DNA of 64,000 nucleotides. Source: Euglena gracilis (lineage: Eukaryota; Euglenida; Euglenophyceae; Euglenales). The stretch covers positions 57,692,619 to 57,756,618 of the forward strand of contig CP154955.1 of the NCBI GenBank assembly GCA_039621445.1, written 5' to 3'. This document shows positions 60,501-64,000 of this stretch, one piece after another. Position numbers and translations under genes: made by a program. The notes beneath the pieces were generated by a model. That model saw nothing but the letters and a program-made list of their open reading frames with translations, was not told the DNA's origin and made no database searches. Numbering within the stretch: position 1 is the stretch's first letter; the number at the start of each line of letters is the position of its first letter.

Positions 60501-60812
60501 CGGGCGGTGAGGGTGTCTGACCCCCCACCCACCAACCATCCAACTCCTCGGGTTTCCGTGCAGTCCTGGCCTTGCATTGCTATTGGGGGTGCATTCACGA
60601 CACACAGAGATGCATCAATATGTCTCAAAAACCCCGGTCTCAATCACATGAAGTGAGGCTGCCCGAAGACAGGGTCCGGTGAGGCCGGTGCTGGGCTCGG
60701 CGTGGCGGGGACCACCGGCTGCGCGCTGGGTGGGCCGAGCCGAGCAAGGCGGGCGAGGCGCTCCTGCACCTCCCGGCGAGCCTGCTCCGCATTCTCCGCC
60801 GTGGGCAGGGGG
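44870..60812 (-). CDS. Gene of at least eight repeated two-exon units, Ala/Pro-rich with charged helices
   Basis: Gene-level entry, transcribed right to left. Each unit has a small exon (about 50-70 nt, mixed-charge helix such as DRRQQERERQE) and a larger exon (about 150-220 nt) with a helix of type AQREIQERLERLKRLG, an Ala/Pro-rich linker and a Trp-x-Gln-like end (DWSQ, DWDQ, DWAQ, DWGQ, GWGQ). Large exons lie near 60.7, 59.1, 58.1, 57.0, 56.2, 47.3, 46.5 and 44.95 kb; small ones near 60.0, 58.7, 57.3, 56.5, 48.6, 46.95 and 45.55 kb. Helix plus linker repeats suggest an extended rod or binding scaffold; the function is unknown. Ends are not identified. The 56.1-48.7 kb gap contains the plus-strand ParB-like gene. 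Splitting into two genes at that gap is the main alternative. Confidence 0.6.
45495..45590 (-). CDS. Repeat unit, small exon fused to start of a large exon
   Basis: Product ASRRQQERDRKERRLPLAPA then ED. Here the small-exon helix runs without an intron into LPLAPAED, which resembles the first residues (LAPAEKQ) of the large exons. This is either a truncated fused copy or evidence for the ancestral order of the unit. Confidence 0.5.
46385..46612 (-). CDS. Repeat unit, large exon (QLQAQREVQERLARLKAMG)
   Basis: Product RLAPAEKQLQAQREVQERLA, RLKAMGALPADLPKPAAAA, an Ala/Pro/Ser linker, TSDWGQPADQIPQ and YQPEPG before a GTGGAA donor. It has the longest linker of the copies. Confidence 0.7.
46930..46988 (-). 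CDS. Repeat unit, small exon (DRRQMDRSRRETRRL)
   Basis: One minus-strand frame reads DRRQMDRSRRETRRLLL, resembling DRRQQERERQE of the 58.7-kb copy. Splice sites are not clear; the call depends on the alternation of small and large exons. Confidence 0.4.
47228..47430 (-). CDS. Repeat unit, large exon (AKKEQAQREIQERLERLKRL)
   Basis: Product GCPLAPRAKKEQAQREIQER, LERLKRLGAAPAPAAAP, then an Ala/Pro linker with SWASP in place of the usual Trp-x-Gln end. The helix half is nearly identical to 56148-56360, suggesting recent duplication or conversion. Confidence 0.75.
48100..48400. repeat. Intron repeat with GATTTCTGGCATCCTTGGA words
   Basis: Two tandem degenerate copies of a block: TGATTTCTGGnnnnTTGGAnCATCGCC, CCACCCAAAACGTCAAAAA, TTTCAACT/CTTTTAAATTTC. 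Related blocks lie at 56735-56810, 57890-57970, 59315-59400 and, inverted, near 7965-8060. Confidence 0.7.
48559..48592. repeat. (AAC)n microsatellite
   Basis: Eleven AAC units on the plus strand. Confidence 0.95.
48605..48665 (-). CDS. Repeat unit, small exon (DVRQRQREQAEDRRSLT)
   Basis: Minus-strand frame DVRQRQREQAEDRRSLT just right of an (AAC)n microsatellite. Helix type matches the other small exons. Splice edges approximate. Confidence 0.55.
49268..49395. repeat. ATGCGGAAA minisatellite, left block
   Basis: Irregular tandem repeats of ATGCGGAAAA and ATTATGCGGAA units. The same repeat resumes at 49930, with a coding-like segment in between. Confidence 0.9.
49408..49906 (-). pseudogene. 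AT-rich coding remnant between minisatellite blocks
   Basis: Two minus-strand frames, 49906-49673 and 49695-49408, join across a T8 homopolymer near 49719 by a one-base shift. They read FFDIIFLSNRFSSRHFGTAI, then FLRDMFIRVLKSLQDGLNVR, NKEQIEFYRQLRVLNPNNLP and EELIEWWISVL. GC content (about 40%) and aromatic-rich composition differ from every other exon. Probably a fragment of a foreign or transposon gene. A transposase origin is only a guess; no catalytic motif is visible. Confidence 0.5.
49930..50185. repeat. ATGCGGAAA minisatellite, right block
   Basis: About 255 nt of ATGCGGAAAA, ATGCGGAAATT and ATGCGAAAA units. Confidence 0.9.
50218..50645. mobile_element. TIR element with CCCCCCCTTGTCCAACGACC ends
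   Basis: Left end CCCCCCCCCTTGTCCAACGACC is inverted on the right (GGTCGTTGGACAAGGGGGGG, 50608-50637). GTAAC occurs directly at both borders (50219-50223 and 50642-50646), a possible 5-bp target duplication. Internal copies of CGTCTCTGACCGGGGGG lie near 50255 and 50300. A GGCGCTTCGCGCC core sits at 50360. Related to 15430-15838. Confidence 0.7.
50887..54762 (+). CDS. Eukaryotic ParB-like-domain gene, multi-exon
   Basis: Gene-level entry. Exons: 50933-51070 (frame open from an ATG at 50887), 51248-51609, 51787-52008, 52174-52285, 52446 to about 52547-52570, about 52637-53295, 53451-53486, about 53671-53909, about 54140-54467 and 54673-54762 (TGA). The first two exons encode a ParB N-terminal-like fold: VGQLVLDVDLSRGQVRRPRQ, QELVLTVWPE and, across the splice, ATGKWVILSGQHRYLAAS. 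In bacterial ParB/Srx-type domains this region binds nucleotide or cuts DNA; here only the GxHRxxA box is clear. The middle is unrecognised; the C-terminal part is Lys/Glu-rich (KAKESQDKHKEKETKDKPDK). Phases agree for exons 1 to 5 and 6 to 7; the joins at 52.6, 53.65, 53.9 and 54.5 kb are not settled. It lies in the largest gap of the opposite-strand gene. Confidence 0.75.
50933..51070 (+). CDS. ParB-like exon 1
   Basis: Acceptor CCCTGCAG|TC or, alternatively, a start at the ATG 50887. Donor GAGAG|GTGTCC. Contains VLDVDLSRGQVRRPRQEHVN and ELKNNPPQELVLTVWPE, the beta strand, helix and strand that open ParB/Srx-like domains. The palindrome at 50858-50881 to its left suggests an upstream intron rather than a true start. 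Confidence 0.8.
51248..51609 (+). CDS. ParB-like exon 2 with GQHRYLAAS
   Basis: Acceptor CCTTGCAG|CT, donor CTG|GTATGT. The junction codon gives Ala (WPER-A-TGKWV). Contains the signature ILSGQHRYLAAS, then AIADARRPPGFTERFRCKVV, KEYTNIIERQQLAGRLQAMD, MTLADRLHWLLKED and NPTKTELLRNVYSKTGCRE. Longest single-frame exon in this half of the window. Confidence 0.9.
51787..52008 (+). CDS. ParB-like gene exon 3, GC donor
   Basis: Acceptor CACCTCAG|GGC, phase 0. Product: VKAMVPVTEWVLQIGDEAVE, VVKRMETRSGDRVTAHTFKC, LEAFYHPDDYAELAQ and VMLDEKSKPTTQRLGQ. The end CAG|GCTCCA would be a GC donor; CAG|GTGATG 48 nt earlier (51960) is a canonical in-phase alternative. The coding-like tail favours the GC site. 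Confidence 0.8.
52174..52285 (+). CDS. ParB-like gene exon 4
   Basis: Acceptor CAAAACAG|AAA, donor AGAA|GTGTGT; exit phase 1. The trailing A plus AG of the next exon gives Lys (PTR-K-DLVQV). Product: KVESAAKQETAKLVRRRTW and TWLLQHPELDADVLHPTR. Confidence 0.8.
52446..52570 (+). CDS. ParB-like gene exon 5
   Basis: Acceptor TTTTTGCAG|AG. Product: DLVQVAALEAALQPEHVKVP and MTGVKWRWSPEAPC. The 3' edge is open: TTT|GTAAAA (52570), CCT|GTGCGG (52547) and GAG|GTGGTC (52527) are candidates; only 52547 matches the phase of the next exon. Confidence 0.65.
52637..53295 (+). CDS. ParB-like gene exon 6, large
   Basis: 659 nt, the longest exon in the window, GC-rich throughout. Contains APLWADPRYEGLRQRLLGPV, KIGGVFGTLDLHGMSLPG, KTGLIHVVPMQSTDNAWPK, RLLDLAAVVVEVEPQQFADE, EVLRLMLTGVPMIAVGRDID and MTVFRKDIVLFIPQPGPDPE. 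Donor AAG|GTGCAC, phase 0. The start (CTCTCAG|AT) is tentative. No known domain recognised; alternating hydrophobic strands look like a folded alpha/beta region. Confidence 0.8.
53451..53486 (+). CDS. ParB-like gene micro-exon 7
   Basis: Acceptor CGTCGTAG|GAC in phase 0 after exon 6. DPGQITLQGMHQ ends at CAG|GTCCCG; reading on would hit a TAG at 53502. Weak by itself, supported by phase. Confidence 0.45.
53671..53909 (+). CDS. ParB-like gene exon 8
   Basis: Product: VAWWFLRRLEVATAEWVMVL, SSRPVLSAQLAVRAGSAINL, LWGVPALPSDDAEAQQRCLE and GREVRVADGLPPVIWVQ. Acceptor CCTGTGGAG|GTG keeps phase 0; the frame is open further left to 53627. Donor GCAGG|GTGGCA. Confidence 0.7.
54140..54467 (+). CDS. ParB-like gene exon 9, Lys/Glu-rich
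   Basis: Acceptor GGCCAAG|GAT. Product: DVHLKIVRHVALNVSGYIPE, then a long charged low-complexity stretch (ESQDKHKEKETKDKPDKKTK) and SSPEPPERPTDRERPNG. Donor AATG|GTGGAT. The basic/acidic tail could bind nucleic acid or a partner; inference only. Confidence 0.7.
54673..54762 (+). CDS. ParB-like gene terminal exon
   Basis: Acceptor TATGTGAG|TTC, product FHVSRLRRSLLPRKRSALEN then IQEMLVDDE and TGA (54760-54762). Basic then acidic short helix. The phase with exon 9 does not fit exactly, so one edge is off or a tiny exon is missed. Confidence 0.6.
   Translation, partial: FHVSRLRRSLLPRKRSALENIQEMLVDDE
54763..56147. other. 3' flank of the ParB-like gene
   Basis: No exon recognised. It contains four of the GAAGCG palindromes and AT-rich DNA. 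Possible 3' UTR and downstream sequence. Confidence 0.4.
56148..56360 (-). CDS. Repeat unit, large exon (AKKEQAQREIQERLERLKRL)
   Basis: Acceptor CCCCAG|GG (56361/56360), entry phase 1. Product GSGSPLALQAKKEQAQREIQ, then ERLERLKRLGAAPTAAPAPV, an Ala/Pro linker, SSSAGPSDWSQ and donor TTG|GTGCAA (or CAG|GTCCCT). At nucleotide level the helix part is nearly identical to the 47.3-kb copy. Confidence 0.8.
56484..56533 (-). CDS. Repeat unit, small exon (AELRQRQRDREEGR)
   Basis: Acceptor GGTGAG|G and donor CAGGG|GTTGTC. 50 nt, product PAAELRQRQRDREEGR, entry phase 2 and exit phase 1, which fits the large exon starting at 56360. Confidence 0.7.
56903..57056 (-). CDS. Repeat unit, large exon (KEQAQREIQERLERLKRLG)
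   Basis: The helix core KKEQAQREIQERLERLKRLG is identical to that in the 56.2- and 47.3-kb copies, then ATPAAPAPSTS linker and SSDWSL. The upstream acceptor AG seen in sister copies is missing here (CCCTGACGTCGTGG); GCCAAG|AAGGAG is the likely replacement. Confidence 0.7.
57305..57365 (-). CDS. Repeat unit, small exon (AEKGRVEREQAESRDRLK)
   Basis: Minus-strand acceptor TTTGAGAAG|CGG region, product RPGAEKGRVEREQAESRDRL then KH, donor CAT|GTCACA, exit phase 0. Fits the large exon to the left if that begins at its AAG|AAGGAG. Confidence 0.6.
58006..58204 (-). CDS. Repeat unit, large exon (KKERAQREIEERLARLKALG)
   Basis: Acceptor TCCCCCAG|G (58205/58204), entry phase 2. Product LRVLLAPREKKERAQREIEE then RLARLKALGTAP, an Ala/Pro linker, GRADWDQASPE and a likely donor GAA|GTGTCT. 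In-frame stop follows at once if not spliced. Confidence 0.75.
58311..58412. repeat. (AAT/AAAT)n microsatellite
   Basis: AATAATAAATAA units over about 100 nt in an intron of the minus-strand gene. AT-rich DNA also at 59765-59940. Confidence 0.95.
58675..58727 (-). CDS. Repeat unit, small exon (QERLAKDRRQQERERQE)
   Basis: Acceptor GCTTTTAG|AAG and donor AGGA|GTGCAG. Product KQERLAKDRRQQERERQ, exit phase 2. It joins the next large exon (start 58204, entry phase 2) to give Glu, so the unit reads RQ-E-LRVLLAPREKKER in frame. Confidence 0.75.
58985..59154 (-). CDS. Repeat unit, large exon (QLQAQREIQERLARLQALS)
   Basis: Acceptor TTGGCAG|T at 59155/59154. Product PMPLREKQLQAQREIQERLA then RLQALSTAPPAPAAP, linker, and GGHDWAQA. 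Close in sequence to the 46.5-kb copy (EKQLQAQREVQERLARLKAM). Confidence 0.7.
59985..60048 (-). CDS. Repeat unit, small exon (ESQMRRDARERAEARAL)
   Basis: Minus-strand frame AVNDRESQMRRDARERAEAR, the mixed-charge helix type of the small exons. Acceptor and donor are poor (GACAAG|GG; no nearby GT), so the edges are approximate. Confidence 0.4.
60648..60812 (-). CDS. Repeat unit, large exon (AEQARREVQERLARLARLG)
   Basis: Acceptor CTCCTCAAG|C on the minus strand at 60813/60812. Product: SPLPTAENAEQARREVQERL then ARLARLGPPSAQP, an Ala/Pro linker and PVFGQPHF. The terminal Trp of the WxQ motif is Phe here. A TGA follows closely (HFM-stop), so the donor CAT|GTGATT is assumed. No small exon was found to its right. 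Confidence 0.6.
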
Positions 60813-62384
60813 CTTGAGGAGGGCTGCCTGGGCCACTTCCATTTGCTTGTCAAATACATCCTATGGAATCCCGCGTTGCCGGAAGTGTTTCTCTGGGTCC
60901 AGCACAAGGGCCCCTGGGGGTCCTGCAGGCCGGCTGACACACATTTGGACATCTGGCTTTCACACCGCTTCAGCCTCCCCTTTTCCCCCGACCACTTAAA
61001 TGCGAGTTCGGCCGCCTAAGGACCAGAATGATGCCCTTGCCGCTGGCCCAGTGGTTTTCTTAAACCGGGGGGAGGGGAGGATATATGGTTGCGTGCGCGC
61101 CCGCGTGTATGGGTGTGTGGTCTTAGTCGGCCTAACTCGCAGTTAGCTTTGAAAGTGACTGTAAATTTGCGCCAACGCGCAAATCCCAAAAAAGTTTGGT
61201 TTTCGAACACCGTGGCCTGAGACTCATGACAGTCTGAAAATAGTGTCTCCGTGCACCCCAGGGCCTGGGGACGAAAGCAACGACTAGGAACTCCACGGTC
61301 TACGTGCACAGCGCTCCCGGGTCCCAGTGTGCATGAACACAAAGCGGCGGATGATGAAACGAGGGTACTCCACTACTCATTTGCGCTTTGGCGCAAATTT
61401 TTGAAATTACAAAAAATAAAACCATTTGCGCTTTGGCGCAAATTTTTACTTTTTTGTGATTCAACATGTGGGTGACCATTGCCGCACTTGCACAATGATA
61501 ACAACTTTTGTGTCAACATGTGTTTCCATTTCGCCAAAGCGCAAGGGGTAGGCTCATGAAGAATGAAAAATTAAGAGTTATATTGCGCCAAAGCGCAAAT
61601 AGAAATACAATTTTTAAAATTGTAAAAGCAATATGGCTTGCGCCGAAGCGCAAATATAACTGTTTAAAACTTATCTCACAACGCAGGGAGAGAACGACCC
61701 TGGTAGAGTAAGAACACCAGAGGAGATAGAGCACAAAGGGGGACGAGTCCCCCCCCGTGGCCCCCCCGCGTCCCCCCCCCCCCCCGCGTTTTTCTTCTTC
61801 CACATTTTTTTCGTCAACCAAAGGAAACATACACACAAATTTGAGTGGCGCCAAAGAAAACTGTTGGTTGTGCCACAGTCTCCCCCCGCTTCCCCCCCCC
61901 CCGCGCGTCCCAAACCACCCCCTGTTCCTCACCATCTTTTTCCAACCGCCATTTTATGCCCCTAAGAGGGTCGGTGGAGTGGTCTATAGTTGGTCCACAA
62001 AAATTGCTTTTCAGACCACTAGAAATTGAGTTCTGAGCAACATTTTTGGCGTTTTATCCCATGGAAAGAAATTGGGGTTTTGTGTGCAATAGGTCGAAAA
62101 GGTATTCATTCTTTGGTGACCAGTTCTCAAATTTTGGTTAGCAGCTACCATGCCCCCCCCAGGAGCCAAAATCCCGTGGAGGGCCTTATATGAGGGTCGG
62201 GTCTCATGGGGGCATGTTACCATGCCCCCCCTTACTTGGGAACAGTAGGAGGGGGGGACAAGCATGAAGAACCCTGCAAACCGGGTAAAACAAAAGGGAA
62301 CACGGAGGAAAACAAAAACGACTAAAAACTGGAAACCCAAAATGGCCCAAAAGTGGTCCATAACCAGTCAAAACCCAACAAGGC

Positions 62385-62725
62385 CCCTAAGCACGTCGGG
62401 GGGGGTCACTCCACTTTTCAAAAAACAAGTCAGTCACTCATTTTCAAAAAACCAGCCAGTCACTACCCCCTCCCCCGGGGGGGGGGGGTCGGCCACTCAG
62501 AAAAACGGCCACTTTCCAGTCACTTTAGGCCATTTTAGGCAAAAAAAATTTTTCCGGCGCCTTCGGCGCCGGGGTCACTCAAGCCACTTTTGCCCACTCC
62601 TGGCCGACCCCCCCCGGGGGGGGGGGGGGGGGGGTCCGGGCCAAAAACCAGTCAGTCACTCTGAAAAAACCAGTCACCCACCCCCCCCCGGGGGGGGGGG
62701 GGTCGGTCAGTGCTTAAGCAATTGC
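62385..62725. mobile_element. CCAGTCAGTCACTC-word element with TTAAGCAATTGCCTG end
   Basis: Repeated AACCAGTCAGTCACTC and GTCGGCCACTC words, CCCCCGGGGGG blocks and a CCGGCGCCTTCGGCGCCGG core. The right end GTGCTTAAGCAATTGCCTG resembles the CAGG..TTAAG family. It shares its words, inverted, with 3990-4300. Confidence 0.55.
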
Positions 62726-63400
62726 CTGTTCCTCCCACTTGCCTCGCAGTTAAGCATGCCTGAGGGGCCCTTCTTTTTGGCCGACTTTTGAAAATCGGAA
62801 AGTTTCTGTTTGGAAAAAAACAGGCAGCAGATAAACCCCTTGAATCACAGCCGAGGAAACAGTTTTGGACGCTGAAAAAGTGTTTTAAAGAAGCTCATCA
62901 CCCCCCTTTCCTCACCCAGGGTTTGAAGCACACAACTTTGGGGATGAGCGAATGGAATTGAGAAATCGAAAGGGTCCATCAACAACGGCGGAGAAGGGAA
63001 GACATGCTGACACACCTTTTTTCGGTAATTTGCAACCCACCAGACAGCCACATGCCACCGGGCAGATGGAGGGCATTGTTCAGCCGAAACAGGTCTTTCT
63101 GTCAACATCCCAAAAAACCCCACGTTGTGCACTGAGTGCAAGGTCAGTGAGGCTCCACAGCCTACCGCCCACGATTCGTCTTACTGGAACAGCCACTCCC
63201 TCCCCAGCACCTGAATAGTTCAAAAGCACCAACCAAGCTTCTGGCACAGCAGCGCTCAAACACCCCTCATCGTTCTCCTATATCACCCACCTCACACAGC
63301 ACGAACGCTTTCAAATGCATCTGCCATTTAAAAGGACATTTGCGCTTAAGCGCAAATGTTTTAGCTTGCGCTTAAGCGCAAATTAAAAATTTGCGCTTAA

Positions 63401-63741
63401 GTGCAAGCTAAAACAGAAGCCCCTGAGTTTGTGGGAGTCCCTCTGATGTGTTACGGTGTGTTAGGGGCCCCTCTCTGCATGGCCAGTGTGCGGGCTTGGT
63501 GAGGAAATGCATTGCGCTGAAGCGCAAAACACCATACAAAAAACTGAGAAGTGCAAACAGGCGGCTGACGTGTAATCTGAATGAACAAGCAGTGCACTAT
63601 GTAGGCATGTCCCTTGCGCTTTGGCGCAATGCATTTCCTCACCAAGCTCGCACACTGGCCATGCAGAGAGGGGCCCCCAACACACCGTAACACATCAGAG
63701 GGACTCCCACAAACTCAGGGGCTTCTGTTTTAGCTTGCGCT
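63401..63741. mobile_element. Foldback element, 127-bp arms
   Basis: The arms 63401-63527 and 63614-63741 are inverted copies with about five mismatches, separated by 86 nt. Each arm includes ACAGAAGCCCCTGAGTTTGT and a GCGCTT..GCGC palindrome at the inner edge. A second smaller inverted repeat (63362-63411) adjoins the left arm. Confidence 0.9.
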
Positions 63742-64000
63742 CTGTTCAACACATCTATCCAATGATTTTTGGGGATGAACTGGGTTGGTGTTCTTTTTTT
63801 TTGTTAAAAATAAAAAAAACCCATTCCCTGGCCCGACGCCTGCCTTGAATTTCTCCTGACGTAAACGGAACACAAGCGGAATCTGTTCACCACCACTCAA
63901 TTTCCAAGGCGACGGTCATTTATTACTGTTGGTGCAATCCGTGAAAGGGTTTACGAGACACCCTATTTTCTTGCCTTTTTGAAGCCGATGTACCTCCCCC

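Larger units (their letters stand above)
61160..63745. repeat. Array of TTGCGCTTnnGCGCAA palindromes
   Basis: Copies near 61162, 61382, 61426, 61531, 61586, 61638, 63340, 63365, 63389, 63512, 63614 and a half copy at 63733. The centre varies (TTAAGC, TTTGGC, TGAAGC, CCAAAGC, CCGAAGC) while GCGC arms are constant. No gene is recognised between them. Confidence 0.9.
60813..64000. other. Right edge, no gene recognised
   Basis: Apart from the repeats listed, nothing looks coding. C-rich blocks near 61750-61910 give spurious Pro-rich frames. The 5' part of the minus-strand gene may extend here unseen. Confidence 0.4.

Noticed and set aside
61160-63745. CRISPR-like array of short repeats
   Set aside because: The repeats are perfect short palindromes with irregular spacing (20 to 1,700 nt), both gene and base context are eukaryotic, and no cas gene is present.
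1-64000. Dinoflagellate origin
   Set aside because: GC donors and repeat-rich introns would fit, but acceptors are not consistently followed by G, and TTAGGG rather than TTTAGGG words occur. The taxon is left open.

Overview
This window is nuclear DNA of a eukaryote. Long intron and spacer tracts full of simple repeats, G/C homopolymers and palindromic elements surround short, GC-rich, Ala/Pro-rich exons with GT..AG (sometimes GC..AG) borders. There are no bacterial-type operons, and I found no rRNA or tRNA gene. I cannot name the species. GC-rich exons, low-complexity Ala/Pro linkers, frequent GC donors and many non-coding inverted-repeat elements suggest a unicellular alga or other protist with a repeat-expanded genome; this is inference. 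Most long open frames here are artefacts of CA/TG or C/G tracts. The gene models below were built by hand from splice signals, intron phase and protein-like composition.

Four split genes are supported. (1) Plus strand, about 0.64-7.8 kb (tail perhaps to 9.2 kb): the middle and C-terminal part of a group A FAD-dependent monooxygenase. It shows the DG motif (DGIHSAVRRQL), GDAAHPQTPFGQ, GVNMAFTDAY and the C-terminal YDTAQRRR helix; the NAD(P)/FAD-binding N-terminus is outside or not visible. (2) Plus strand, about 16.8-44.1 kb: a gene of about 19 exons encoding low-complexity and coiled-coil segments, a Pro-rich stretch, an unrecognised helical domain and a SAM domain split over two exons. Intron phase is continuous across most junctions. 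(3) Minus strand, about 60.8-44.9 kb: a gene built from at least eight degenerate copies of a two-exon unit (a small basic/acidic helix exon plus a larger exon with the motif AQREIQERLERLKRLG, an Ala/Pro linker and a WxQ-type end). (4) Plus strand, 50.9-54.8 kb, lying in the largest gap of gene 3: a eukaryotic gene with a ParB-like N-terminal domain (GQHRYLAAS), continuing into a Lys/Glu-rich tail. Six of its introns, and its flanks, carry a short palindrome of the form GAAGCGGAAAA..CGCTTC.

The rest is repeat. 9.2-16.8 kb is essentially gene-free and holds minisatellite DNA, a foldback with TTAGGG-like centre and several TIR elements. 19.2-27.0 kb is occupied by a TIR family (ends GCTGAGCTCTTA) with internal repeats in both orientations. 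Smaller families include CAGG..TTAAG-ended elements, CCCCTTGTC..GAC-ended elements, and elements made of repeated CTTATTTTTGGGG-like words. One CAGG..TTAAG element (7501-7745) sits inside an exon with an 8-bp target duplication and could be spliced out in frame, as expected of an intron-generating element (introner). The right end (61.1-63.8 kb) holds about a dozen GCGCTTnnGCGC palindromes and a 127-bp-arm foldback.

Main uncertainties: exact exon ends where a non-canonical donor is needed, whether every exon of a strand belongs to one transcript, and possible assembly errors in homopolymers.
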